Assembly (NCBI GenBank): GCA_022791315.1 | Contig: JAAVYW010000008.1 | Coordinates: 1-64,000 of the forward strand | Reading direction: 5' to 3' | DNA: 64,000 nucleotides | Origin: Oscillospiraceae bacterium | Lineage (GTDB): Bacteria; Bacillota; Clostridia; Oscillospirales; Ruminococcaceae | Part shown: positions 17,461 to 25,800 of the stretch, piece by piece | How the letters are laid out: each line of letters starts with the position of its first letter | Position numbering within the stretch: position 1 is the first letter of the stretch | Notes under the pieces: model-generated | Databases searched by the model: none | What the model was told of the DNA's origin: nothing | What the model saw: only the letters and a program-made list of their open reading frames with translations | Made by a program: the position numbers and the translations under genes

Positions 17461-20094
17461 GTGAGTAAAAAGTACGTATATCTCTTCTCCGAGGGTAACG
17501 GCTCGATGCGGGAGCTGCTCGGCGGCAAGGGCGCGAACCTGGCCGAAATGACCAATCTTGGTCTGCCGGTTCCTCAGGGCTTCACCATCACCACCGAGGC
17601 CTGCACCCAGTACTATGAGGACGGCAGAAAAATCAACGACGAAATCCAGGCCGAGATTATGGAATACATCGGCAAAATGGAGGAAATCGTCGGCAAGAAA
17701 TTCGGCGACTTGGAAAATCCCCTCCTTGTTTCCGTCCGTTCCGGCGCCCGCGCTTCCATGCCCGGTATGATGGACACCATCCTCAACTTAGGCCTCAACA
17801 ACGAGGTGGTTGAGGTGATGGCGAAAAAGTCCGGCAATCCCCGCTGGGCCTATGATTGCTACAGAAGATTTATCCAGATGTACTCCGACGTGGTTATGGA
17901 AGTGGGTAAGAAGTACTTCGAGCAGCTCATTGACGAGATGAAGGAGAAGAAGGGCGTTCAGCAGGACACCGAGCTGACTGCCGAGGATCTGAAGGAGCTG
18001 GCCGAGCAGTTTAAGGCCGAATACAAGGCTAAAATCGGCGAGGACTTCCCCTCTGACCCCAAAGAGCAGCTGATGGGCGCTATCAAGGCTGTGTTCCGTT
18101 CTTGGGACAACCCCCGCGCCAATGTCTATAGAAGAATGAACGACATCCCCTATTCCTGGGGTACCGCTGTCAACGTCCAGATGATGGCCTTCGGCAACCT
18201 GGGCGATACCTCCGGCACCGGCGTGGCCTTCACCAGAAACCCCGCCACCGGCGAGAAGAAGCTCTTCGGTGAGTTCCTGATGAACGCCCAGGGCGAAGAC
18301 GTGGTGGCCGGCGTGCGCACCCCCCAGACCATCGACCAGCTGGCCCAGGTGATGCCTGAGTGCTACGAGCAGTTTGTGAAAATCTGCGATACCCTGGAAA
18401 CCCACTACAAAGATATGCAGGACATGGAGTTCACCATTGAAGACCGGAAACTCTATATGCTCCAGACCCGTAACGGCAAGCGCACCGCTGCCGCTGCCCT
18501 GAAAATTGCCTGCGACCTGGTGGACGAGGGCATGATTAACGAAGAGGGTGCGGTCAAGATGATTGACCCCAGAACCCTGGACGCGCTGCTGCATCCCCAG
18601 TTTGACGCCGCTGCGCTGAAGAAGGCCACCCCCATTGCCTCTGCTCTGGCTGCCTCTCCCGGCGCTGCCTGCGGCCGCATCGTCTTCACTGCCGATGACG
18701 CCAAGGAATGGGCTGAGAAGGGCGAGAAAGTGGTTTTGGTCCGTCTGGAGACCTCTCCCGAGGACATTGAGGGCATGGTTGCCGCTCAGGGTATCCTGAC
18801 TGTGCGCGGCGGTATGACCTCTCACGCTGCCGTTGTGGCCCGCGGCATGGGCACCTGTTGCGTCTCCGGCTGCGGCGAAATCAAGATGGACGAGGCCAAC
18901 AAGAAGTTTGAGCTGGCTGGCAAGACCTACACCGAGGGCGACTATATCTCCCTGGACGGCACCACCGGCAACATCTACGGCGAGGCCATTCCCACTGTGG
19001 ACGCCTCCATCTCCGGCGAGTTTGGCCGCATTATGGCTTGGGCCGACCAGTTCCGTGCCCTGCAGGTGCGCACCAATGCCGACAATCCCCGTGACGCCAA
19101 GCAGGCCAGGAAGTTCGGTGCTGAGGGTATTGGCCTGTGCCGTACCGAGCACATGTTCTTTGACGCCGACCGTATCCCTGCCATCCGCGAGATGATTGTG
19201 GCTGACACGGTAGAGCAGAGAGAAGCCGCCCTGGCAAAGCTGCTGCCTATGCAGCAGAGCGATTTCGAGGGTATGTATGAGGCCATGGAAGGTGCTCCTA
19301 TCACCATCCGCTTCTTAGACCCCCCTCTGCACGAGTTTGTTCCCACTGAGGAAGAGGATATTGCCAACCTGGCAAAGACCATGAACAAGACTGTGGCCGA
19401 TGTCAAGGCCATTATCTCCGGGCTGCATGAGTTCAACCCCATGATGGGCCATCGTGGCTGCCGTTTGGCTGTCACTTATCCGGAAATCGCCGTGATGCAG
19501 ACCAAGGCCGTGATTCAGGCTGCGCTGGCTGTGCAGGCGAAACATGCCGACTGGGAGATTGTCCCTGAGATTATGATTCCCCTGGTGGGCGAAGTGAAAG
19601 AGCTGGCCTATGTGAAGTCTGTGGTGACTAAGACCGCTGACGAGGTGATTGCCGCTGCCGGTTCCAACATGCACTACAAAGTGGGCACCATGATTGAGAT
19701 TCCCCGTGCCGCTCTGACTGCCGACGAGATTGCCAAGGAGGCTGAGTTCTTCTCCTTTGGCACCAACGACCTGACTCAGATGACCTTTGGGTTCAGCCGT
19801 GACGACGCTGGCAAGTTTTTGGGCGCCTACTATGACAAGAAGATTTATGAGAATGACCCCTTTGCGAAGCTGGACCAGATTGGCGTTGGCAAGCTGGTGA
19901 AGATGGCTGCCGAGCTGGGCAGAGGCGCCCGCTCCGACCTGAAGCTGGGCATCTGCGGCGAGCATGGCGGCGACCCCTCTAGTGTGGAGTTCTGCCACAA
20001 TGTGGGTCTCAACTATGTCTCCTGCTCTCCCTTCCGTGTGCCGATTGCACGTCTGGCTGCTGCACAGGCGGCGATTGCGAACCCCAGGAAGTAA
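17461..20094 (+). CDS. ppdK: Pyruvate, phosphate dikinase
   Basis: Interconverts pyruvate, ATP and phosphate with phosphoenolpyruvate, AMP and PPi. In anaerobic Clostridia it often serves glycolysis or gluconeogenesis with PPi. The 877-residue protein has an N-terminal nucleotide-binding domain (GGKGANLAEMTNLGLPVPQG), the swivelling phosphohistidine domain (RGGMTSHAAVVARG, phospho-acceptor H455) and the C-terminal PEP/pyruvate TIM barrel with catalytic C832 in GICGEHGG. The start is GTG with AGGAGG 10 nt upstream. Codon use differs from the neighbours (more C- and T-ending codons, fewer GGG), as expected for a strongly expressed gene. Confidence 0.98.
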   Translation: MSKKYVYLFSEGNGSMRELLGGKGANLAEMTNLGLPVPQGFTITTEACTQYYEDGRKINDEIQAEIMEYIGKMEEIVGKKFGDLENPLLVSVRSGARASMPGMMDTILNLGLNNEVVEVMAKKSGNPRWAYDCYRRFIQMYSDVVMEVGKKYFEQLIDEMKEKKGVQQDTELTAEDLKELAEQFKAEYKAKIGEDFPSDPKEQLMGAIKAVFRSWDNPRANVYRRMNDIPYSWGTAVNVQMMAFGNLGDTSGTGVAFTRNPATGEKKLFGEFLMNAQGEDVVAGVRTPQTIDQLAQVMPECYEQFVKICDTLETHYKDMQDMEFTIEDRKLYMLQTRNGKRTAAAALKIACDLVDEGMINEEGAVKMIDPRTLDALLHPQFDAAALKKATPIASALAASPGAACGRIVFTADDAKEWAEKGEKVVLVRLETSPEDIEGMVAAQGILTVRGGMTSHAAVVARGMGTCCVSGCGEIKMDEANKKFELAGKTYTEGDYISLDGTTGNIYGEAIPTVDASISGEFGRIMAWADQFRALQVRTNADNPRDAKQARKFGAEGIGLCRTEHMFFDADRIPAIREMIVADTVEQREAALAKLLPMQQSDFEGMYEAMEGAPITIRFLDPPLHEFVPTEEEDIANLAKTMNKTVADVKAIISGLHEFNPMMGHRGCRLAVTYPEIAVMQTKAVIQAALAVQAKHADWEIVPEIMIPLVGEVKELAYVKSVVTKTADEVIAAAGSNMHYKVGTMIEIPRAALTADEIAKEAEFFSFGTNDLTQMTFGFSRDDAGKFLGAYYDKKIYENDPFAKLDQIGVGKLVKMAAELGRGARSDLKLGICGEHGGDPSSVEFCHNVGLNYVSCSPFRVPIARLAAAQAAIANPRK

Positions 20095-20121
20095 GGGCTT
20101 TGAGTATTTAAAGTAAGTTTG

Positions 20122-20170
20122 AGAGCGCCATATTAAGTTATGGAAAATGACTTATGTGGCGCTCTTTTTT
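20122..20170 (+). terminator. Terminator of ppdK
   Basis: AGAGCGCCA (20122-20130) pairs with TGGCGCTCT (20157-20165). Further pairing inside extends the stem, and a T-tract (to 20170) follows. Confidence 0.92.
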
Positions 20171-20184
20171 CATGAAATCGGAAA

Positions 20185-20228
20185 ATATGGGCCGGCCCAT
20201 ATCCTTGTTCCCAATGGGAACAAGGATA
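20185..20228. repeat. Palindrome plus 13-bp hairpin upstream of methyltransferase
   Basis: An 18-bp perfect palindrome ATATGGGCCGGCCCATAT (20185-20202) overlaps a second perfect hairpin. In that hairpin TATCCTTGTTCCC (20200-20212) pairs with 20216-20228 around loop AAT. The two structures share three bases and could be alternatives. Neither has a T-run. Confidence 0.75.
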
Positions 20229-20322
20229 AATACTTCTATTTCGGAAAGATTTTTCCCTTCCGGTAGAAGAGGAATAAGCTGGGCTGGTCTTTCAATTCTT
20301 AAATAGGAGAAGGAGCTTTATC

Positions 20323-21048
20323 ATGAAGACCATTGCTACCAAGCTAGAAGAAAGGCCAGAAAAACTTTTTTCGGGATACCCTAAAATCAGGAAATCATTG
20401 CCAGAAGATTACCAAAGAATTTATGAAAAACACTATGCAGATAACCGGAATGGGCAAACAGCAGCCTCCTTTTTCTCCTCCAAACTGGAACAATGGATGC
20501 ATAAAAAAATTGCAGCAGATACCCGGCAGAACAGCCGACTGGCGACTTTAGAAATTGGGGCAGGGACATTAAACCAGTTACAGTATGAACCAACAGAAAT
20601 TTATGATATTGTAGAACCTTTCCAGGCACTCTATCAAAATTCTAAGTATTTGAATCGGGTACGCAATATTTATGGAGATATTAGTGAAATTGAGAAAAGA
20701 GAACAATATGACCGTATTACGGCAATTGCTTCTTTCGAGCATATCTGTAATCTGCCTGAAGTTGTTGAGAATTGTCAGATTTTACTAAAGCCTGGTGGAA
20801 GCCTTCGCGTTGCTATCCCAAATGAAGGGCGCTTTCTTTGGAAATTTGCCTATCAAATGACCACGGGATTAGAATTCCGTTTTAAATATAAGTTGAATTA
20901 TTCGATGCTTATGAACTACGAGCATGTAAATAATGCAGACGAAATAGAACAGGTTTTGACATATTACTTTTCTAGTATAAAGAGGAGCCTATTGGGAATT
21001 TCCCGAGATTTGGCGTTTTATCGATACTATGAATGTACAAAAATATAA
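20323..21048 (+). CDS. Class I SAM-dependent methyltransferase, AT-rich
   Basis: Protein of 241 residues with the Rossmann methyltransferase fold. SAM-binding motif I is LEIGAGTLNQL (about residues 84-94), the acidic loop is near DIVEP, motif II-like ASFEHICNLPEVV lies at about 137-149, and LKPGGSLRVAIPNEG at about 156-170. The best general match is the methyltransferase type found with polysaccharide or lipid genes, but the acceptor is unknown. GC content is clearly lower than in neighbours, codons ending in A or T dominate, and inverted repeats and AT-rich DNA flank the gene. These point to horizontal acquisition. GGAG lies 11 nt before the ATG. Confidence 0.78.
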   Translation: MKTIATKLEERPEKLFSGYPKIRKSLPEDYQRIYEKHYADNRNGQTAASFFSSKLEQWMHKKIAADTRQNSRLATLEIGAGTLNQLQYEPTEIYDIVEPFQALYQNSKYLNRVRNIYGDISEIEKREQYDRITAIASFEHICNLPEVVENCQILLKPGGSLRVAIPNEGRFLWKFAYQMTTGLEFRFKYKLNYSMLMNYEHVNNADEIEQVLTYYFSSIKRSLLGISRDLAFYRYYECTKI

Positions 21049-21150
21049 ATACCATAATAATAGCTTTTCAAAATATTATACTCATATAATATTTTAAGTA
21101 ATATATGGGGACTGGTCGGTAAAGGCATCATGGAAATTTACACCTTTCTA

Positions 21151-21376
21151 GTGACGATTTCCAATAGGTGGTTATTTTGTTCCTTCCTTTCGCTCTATAG
21201 GTTTGGCTTTATTATAGAGAAAATGTCTAGGGAAACGAAAAAATGATAAGCGGCTTATCATTCATTCCCTTGGTGTCTTGTGTTTCTAGGCTGCTTCTGG
21301 TATACTTGAAATGGAAATTTATGGAGCGGAACATAAAAATCCTGGATTATCAAGTGCTGTCCGAAAAGGTATTATA
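21151..21376. pseudogene. Relic of a divergent monooxygenase/hxlR pair (copy A)
   Basis: This segment aligns with the better-preserved pair at 22998-23847. On the minus strand 21151-21180 matches the first codons of the monooxygenase (K-I-T-T-Y followed, after a 1-nt slip, by L-E-I). On the plus strand, after the shared promoter, 21312-21376 matches the hxlR segment around GEKWKSRILCVLAEKEVL with a large internal deletion and a TAG. Only the promoter region and short coding stubs remain. The AT-rich DNA at 21049-21150 shows nothing recognisable. Confidence 0.5.
21242..21306 (+). promoter_or_regulatory. Operator-like palindrome and promoter upstream of abfA
   Basis: AATGATAAGC and GCTTATCATT (21242-21262, central G) form a 21-bp palindrome. 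It is followed by TTGTGT (21278-21283), a 17-bp spacer and TATACT (21301-21306). The same arrangement occurs before the hxlR remnant at 23377-23434. The palindrome is a candidate HxlR-family operator. The promoter may now drive abfA, which starts 137 bp downstream. Confidence 0.6.
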
Positions 21377-21442
21377 GGGGGGAGGGCACTGTGGCTCAAT
21401 TGAGGACGGGTTTTCCGCAGGGGAGAGAGGAAGGCAGGAGCA

Positions 21443-22942
21443 ATGAAAATTTCTGTGCAAATCAATGAAAAGAGGGTGCTTGGAAAACGGAGCCCCATGA
21501 TTTATGGGCACTTCATCGAGCATTTTCATCGGCAGATTTATGGGGGAATCTATGACCCGGGCCATCCCCTGGCAGACGAGGACGGGTTCCGTACGGACAT
21601 CCTGGAGGCGATGCGGAAAATCAAGGTGCCTGTGCTGCGCTGGCCGGGAGGATGTTTTGTATCCGCCTATCACTGGAAGGACGGGGTGGGGAAGCACAGG
21701 ACCCCGTCGTTTGACAAGGCGTGGCGGGTGGAGGAGCCCAATACCTTTGGGACAGACGAATACATAAAACTTTGCAGGAAAATCGGGTGCGAGCCTTATA
21801 TCTGCACCAATGCAGGAACCGGCACGGCGGAGGAGATGAGCGACTGGGCGGAATACTGCAACCTGGAATCCGAGGGGAAATATGCGAAATGGCGCGTGGA
21901 AAACGGGAATCCCCAGCCCTATGGAGTGAAGTATTGGAGCGTTGGGAACGAGAACTATGGGAGCTGGGAAATGGGGGCGAAATCGGCCGACGAATGGGGA
22001 CGGTTGGTGCGGGAGGCTGCCAAGATGATTCGGCGGGTTGACCCCGGTGTGGAGCTTTCGGCGGCGGCGTTGCCGGATGTGGATTGGAACATCAACCTGC
22101 TGAAAAACTGCGGCCAGAACTTGGACTGGCTGTCTATCCACGAATACTGGGACATGATGGCACAGGAGAACAACCCGGCGAACTATGAGCAGTGCATGGC
22201 TTACACGGACCGTATCGACCACTCGGCGGAGGAAGTGCGGGGTATCTTAAAGGCCATGCGGTTGGAGGGGAAAATCAAAATCGCCTTTGATGAGTGGAAC
22301 CTGAGAAGCTGGCACCACCCCAATGTCCACACGGTGAAGCAGGGGGTTCAAAAGGCAGATTACTTGACGCCGCGGGATAAAAATGATGACAACAGCACCT
22401 ACACCATGGCGGACGCTGTGTTTACAGCCTGTTTCCTCAACGCTATGAACCGCAACTGCGATATTGTGGGGATGGCGAACTTTGCGCCTATCCTGAACAC
22501 CAGGGGATGTATTTACAGCGATAAAGAGGGAATCGTTCTGCGCAGCACCTACCATGTGTTTGATTTGTATGTGAACCACATGGGGGACACGATAGTTGAT
22601 TTGTGGGCCGAAGCAGTTCCCAAGATGAAAGTGACGGGCAAGGACGGGAAGGAAAGAACTGTGAAAGTCCTGGATATGCTGGCTACTACCTGGTCGGACA
22701 GGCCGGGGCTTGCCATTGCTGTGGCGAACAAGCACAGGGAGAAGAGCTTTTCTGTTGTCCTGCCCGTTGGCCGTGGTGGGGAGAAGGTGACGGTTTACCG
22801 TTTGAATGGGAAGAGCGAGGACTCCTATAACGATGTGGGGCGGACGGAAGTAGTTATCCAGGAGGAGGAACTGGGTGTGTATCAGGAGGGAATGGAAGTC
22901 CCTGTTGGCCCGCATTCGGTGAATGTCATTGTAATCAAATAA
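21443..22942 (+). CDS. abfA: GH51 alpha-L-arabinofuranosidase
   Basis: Retaining glycoside hydrolase that removes terminal alpha-L-arabinofuranosyl groups from arabinan or arabinoxylan oligosaccharides. The 499-residue sequence shows the GH51 start (YGHFIEHFHRQIYGGIYDPG), RWPGGCFVSAYHWKDGVG, the acid/base Glu E170 in WSVGNEN and the nucleophile E284 in IAFDEWNLR, then the C-terminal beta domain. No signal peptide is present, so it acts in the cytoplasm on imported oligosaccharides. The ATG follows GGGAGAGAGGAAGGCAGGAGCA. No transporter lies beside it. It is flanked on both sides by decayed hxlR modules. Confidence 0.95.
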   Translation: MKISVQINEKRVLGKRSPMIYGHFIEHFHRQIYGGIYDPGHPLADEDGFRTDILEAMRKIKVPVLRWPGGCFVSAYHWKDGVGKHRTPSFDKAWRVEEPNTFGTDEYIKLCRKIGCEPYICTNAGTGTAEEMSDWAEYCNLESEGKYAKWRVENGNPQPYGVKYWSVGNENYGSWEMGAKSADEWGRLVREAAKMIRRVDPGVELSAAALPDVDWNINLLKNCGQNLDWLSIHEYWDMMAQENNPANYEQCMAYTDRIDHSAEEVRGILKAMRLEGKIKIAFDEWNLRSWHHPNVHTVKQGVQKADYLTPRDKNDDNSTYTMADAVFTACFLNAMNRNCDIVGMANFAPILNTRGCIYSDKEGIVLRSTYHVFDLYVNHMGDTIVDLWAEAVPKMKVTGKDGKERTVKVLDMLATTWSDRPGLAIAVANKHREKSFSVVLPVGRGGEKVTVYRLNGKSEDSYNDVGRTEVVIQEEELGVYQEGMEVPVGPHSVNVIVIK

Positions 22943-22958
22943 GGGATTTTTGAACAAC

Positions 22959-22983
22959 AAAACCTGCCGGCAGGTTTTGCCTG
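22959..22983 (+). terminator. Terminator-like inverted repeat after abfA
   Basis: AAAACCTGCC (22959-22968) is directly followed by its complement (22969-22978). A T-rich GCTTTTTC stretch follows a few bases later. Confidence 0.6.
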
Positions 22984-22997
22984 CTTTTTCTGGTTTC

Positions 22998-23288
22998 CTA
23001 GGCCACTGTGTAAATCCGTACTTCCGGTTCCCTATCCCAGAGGGGCTCTAGGCCTACAAAAACATCCTTTTGGAACATCTCGCTTTTTAGGTAGGCCTGG
23101 GCATGGGCGGCGCTGTCGAAGCCGTGGAGGACTTGGACATCCTATTCCCGGATGAGTAGCTCCTTGGTGAGAGCGCCGGGGATTTGGGAGAGGAAGGGGA
23201 CGCGGGAGTCGGCATAGACCTTGGCTACGGCGGGGCGGTTGGCCTAGGCAATTTGCATGGTGATTTCCAGATAGGCAGTTACTTTTAT
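22998..23288 (-). pseudogene. Antibiotic-biosynthesis-monooxygenase-like gene with two in-frame TAG codons
   Basis: One uninterrupted frame encodes a YgiN/ABM-like dimeric alpha-beta barrel protein (KVTAYLEITMQIA, then ANRPAVAKVYADSRVPFL, then DVQVLHGFDSAAHAQAYL, ending REPEVRIYTVA). It has three lesions: the expected start codon is ATA (23286-23288) although GGGAG precedes it at the right distance, and TAG codons interrupt at 23244-23246 and 23142-23144. No frameshift is present, so decay is recent. The family is usually a small quinol or electrophile monooxygenase, often divergent from an HxlR regulator as here. Confidence 0.75.
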
Positions 23289-23376
23289 TTGATTTCTCCC
23301 TTTCGCTTGATTTCGCTCTGTGAGCTTGCTTCTATTATAGGGGAAATACTTGAGAAGAGGAAGATAGAAAGTAAGT

Positions 23377-23434
23377 GATAAGTTGCTTATAATTTTCATA
23401 GTGGCTTGTGTTTCCAGATTGGCTCTGGTATACT
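23377..23434 (+). promoter_or_regulatory. Degenerate operator and promoter of hxlR remnant
   Basis: Half-sites ATAAG and CTTAT (23379-23390) match the palindrome at 21242-21262 with mismatches. TTGTGT (23406-23411), a 17-bp spacer and TATACT (23429-23434) follow, 20 bp before the regulator's ATG. Confidence 0.55.
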
Positions 23435-23453
23435 AAAAATGAAGGTGGCTTAG

Positions 23454-23847
23454 ATGTATCAGCCAAAGACGGAAAAGGACATCCACTGCCCACTGGAATA
23501 CGGGCTGGAGATATTCGGGGAAAAATGGAAATCCCGGATTCTCTGCGTACTGGCGGAGAAAGAGGTGCTGCGCTATGGAGAACTGCGGGGGGAGGGTGAT
23601 GGGCAACATCACAGATGCGGTGCTGGCGGCGGCGCTGAAGGAGCTGATGGTCAGCCAGATGCTGGAACGGCAGTCCTATGATGAGATACCGCCGAGAGTG
23701 GAATACCGGCTCACAGAGAAGGGGAAGTCGGTGCTGCCGATTTTGCGGAGTATCTGTCAGTGGGCGGGGCTCTATCACAGGGAGGATTACCAGAGAACTA
23801 TGGTCCACTGGCAAAAATGTGATTACCGTATGGACAGTGGCGAATGA
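23454..23847 (+). pseudogene. HxlR-family regulator with 4-nt frameshift
   Basis: The N-terminal half (CPLEYGLEIFGEKWKSRILC, then YGELRGE) lies in one frame. The rest (MGNITDAVLAAALKELM, then PPRVEYRLTEKGKSVLPIL) lies in another. Removing GGTG at 23595-23598 restores a typical winged-helix HxlR protein of about 130 residues. Such proteins are redox- or electrophile-responsive repressors. Either the gene is broken or it depends on frameshifting. The adjacent monooxygenase is also broken, which favours decay of the whole pair. Confidence 0.72.
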
Positions 23848-23869
23848 CAGTGAAGGGAAGTGCTGATTT

Positions 23870-24361
23870 GTGAAACAGAAACTCATCCTCATCGCCGGGT
23901 CGCCCTGCGTGGGGAAATCGGCAGTGGGGGACAGGCTGCTGGAATCATATGATAACTGCGCCTTTTTTGATGGGGACTGGGCCTGGTGTATCCACCCCTT
24001 TTCTGTGAAGGACCCCAGGCTGCGCAGAGGAGACAAAATTATGTCCTTTGCCCTCTCGACCCATCTGGACTCTGGATTTGACTATGTGATTTTCCCCTCT
24101 GTGGTGATTATCGGGGCGGAGATTCGCAGGAGGATTTTGGAGGATATTGTGACAGAGCGGGAGTTTATCACTATCCCCTTTACGCTGAAGTGCTCGGAGG
24201 AAACCCTGCAAAAGCGGTACGAGAAGCGGGGCGGTACAGGGAAAGTGGACTTGCAGTGGCTCAAGGCGGAGCCGCTGCCGGGGGATTTTGCCATCGACAC
24301 GGATGGGAAGAGCATCGACCAGGTGGCGGCGGAGATGAGGGGCATTATTGACGGGATATAG
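23870..24361 (+). CDS. P-loop kinase-like ATPase
   Basis: Protein of 163 residues with Walker A GSPCVGKS (about 9-16), a DGD motif near residue 35 and no clear lid signature. It resembles small P-loop nucleoside or antibiotic kinases (AAA_33-like family). The substrate is unknown. The start is GTG with AGGGAAG about 11 nt upstream. It is the first gene of a tight plus-strand series (15-bp and 16-bp gaps) with a hydrolase and a second P-loop kinase. Confidence 0.68.
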   Translation: MKQKLILIAGSPCVGKSAVGDRLLESYDNCAFFDGDWAWCIHPFSVKDPRLRRGDKIMSFALSTHLDSGFDYVIFPSVVIIGAEIRRRILEDIVTEREFITIPFTLKCSEETLQKRYEKRGGTGKVDLQWLKAEPLPGDFAIDTDGKSIDQVAAEMRGIIDGI

Positions 24362-24376
24362 GATGGAGGAACAGAA

Positions 24377-25183
24377 ATGGAAGACATGAGACAGGCCTAT
24401 CGGGAGAGCGCCTTTTCCTGCGAACGGGAGGGGCTCACTATCCGGGGGACAGAGTACAGGCCGGCAGGGGAGAGGCTGCCCATCGCCATTGTGAGCCACG
24501 GGTTTGGGGCGAATCAGGAGTCCACCAGGGGGTACGCGAAGCAGCTGGCAGGATGGGGCTTTTTGGCCTACTGCTTTGACTTCTGCGGCGGATGTGTGGA
24601 GGGGAGCAGCGACGGGAAGACCAGGGACATGTCGGTGTTCACAGAGGTGAAGGATTTAGAGGCGGCGTTGGGATATGCCCGGGAGAGGGAATACAGCGAC
24701 GAAAACCGGGTAGTGCTGATGGGGTGCAGCCAGGGAGGGTTTGTCTCGGCGCTGGCGGCGGCGAAGGGGGAGAACCGGGTGGGCAAAATCGTGTTGTTTT
24801 ATCCGGCGCTGTGCATCCCCGACGACGCCAGGAGGGGGAAAATGATTCTCGCGGAATTTGACCCGCAGAATATCCCGGAGGAGGTGCCCTGCGGGCCGAT
24901 GCTGCTGGGAAGGCACTATATAGCGGATGTCATTGAACTGAACCCCTATGACCTGCTGGCCCCCTTTGCGGGGGATGTACTGCTGGTACATGGGACGGGG
25001 GACGATTTGGTAGACGTCCGGTATAGCAGGGAGGCCTTTGCGCGGTATCGGGAGGAGACGGAGAAGCGGGGATTAGACCGGCAGGTGGTTTTGCAGGAGA
25101 TTGCCGGGGGAGCTCACGGATTTTCAGAGGAGCATGATGTCCTGGCGATGGGGTATGTGGAGAAATTCCTCCGTGGGGAATAG
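24377..25183 (+). CDS. Alpha/beta hydrolase
   Basis: Cytoplasmic hydrolase of 268 residues. It has the oxyanion region SHGFGANQE (about 39-47), nucleophile elbow GCSQGG (about 117-122), acid in HGTGDDLVDVRYS (about 206-218) and catalytic His in GGAHGF near residue 252. This fits the dipeptidyl-peptidase/esterase branch that begins with a substrate-like N-terminal strand. GGAGG lies 10 nt before the ATG. The natural ester or peptide substrate cannot be told. Confidence 0.85.
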   Translation: MEDMRQAYRESAFSCEREGLTIRGTEYRPAGERLPIAIVSHGFGANQESTRGYAKQLAGWGFLAYCFDFCGGCVEGSSDGKTRDMSVFTEVKDLEAALGYAREREYSDENRVVLMGCSQGGFVSALAAAKGENRVGKIVLFYPALCIPDDARRGKMILAEFDPQNIPEEVPCGPMLLGRHYIADVIELNPYDLLAPFAGDVLLVHGTGDDLVDVRYSREAFARYREETEKRGLDRQVVLQEIAGGAHGFSEEHDVLAMGYVEKFLRGE

Positions 25184-25199
25184 AAAGAGGACGGAAAAT

Positions 25200-25733
25200 A
25201 TGGGTACTGGGGTTTTACTGTGCGGGCTCAACGGCGTGGGAAAGAGCACGTTGGGGAGGGCGTTGGCGGAAAAGATGGGCGCCCATTTCATTGACAACGA
25301 AGATTTGTATTTTCCAAAGACTGACCCGGAATACCTTTACGCGGCATCCCGCAGCCGGGAGGAGGTGGAGGAGCTGCTGCTCCGGGAAATTCGGGAGCAT
25401 GGGGATTTTATCTTTGCCTCGGTGAAAGGGGATTATGGGGAGGAGGTGGTCTCCCGGTTCCGGTATGCAGTGCTGGTAGAGGTGCCCAGGGAGCTGCGGC
25501 TGGCAAGGGTGCGGGAGCGCTCCTTTCAAAAATTCGGTGCGCGGATGCTGGAGGGCGGGGATTTGCGGGGACAGGAAGAGGCCTTCTTTGACTTTGTGGC
25601 CACCCGGCCGGAAGACACGGTGGAGGAGTGGGCCAAGTGCCTGCGGTGCCCAATGCTAAGGGTAGACGGGACAAGGCCAGTGGAGGAGAATGTGGGCTTC
25701 ATTTTGGCGCAGATAGAGGGCGGGCAGCTGTGA
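25200..25733 (+). CDS. Shikimate-kinase-like P-loop kinase
   Basis: Protein of 177 residues with Walker A GLNGVGKST (about 8-16), ALAEKMGAHFIDNEDLYF (the shikimate/gluconate/adenylate kinase acceptor-site pattern) and a basic lid near RLARVRERSFQKFGAR. It is not the canonical AroK; the acceptor Asp-Arg-Gly-Gly pattern is missing. GAGG lies before the ATG at 25200. It ends the three-gene operon. Confidence 0.65.
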   Translation: MGTGVLLCGLNGVGKSTLGRALAEKMGAHFIDNEDLYFPKTDPEYLYAASRSREEVEELLLREIREHGDFIFASVKGDYGEEVVSRFRYAVLVEVPRELRLARVRERSFQKFGARMLEGGDLRGQEEAFFDFVATRPEDTVEEWAKCLRCPMLRVDGTRPVEENVGFILAQIEGGQL

Positions 25734-25800
25734 TAACCCTGCTGGGGGAAGGGGAGCAAAGCCCAAATAGTCCACCGGGCCCAAGAGATAGAGCCAGCGT

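Noticed and set aside
17788..19152. Long open frame antisense to ppdK
   Set aside because: It mirrors the codon bias of ppdK, lacks a ribosome-binding site and has low-complexity His/Gly-rich composition; ppdK itself is certain.
22998..23288. Amber recoding or pyrrolysine insertion in the monooxygenase
   Set aside because: The start codon is also lost and the partner regulator is frameshifted, so decay explains all lesions; no recoding genes are in the window.
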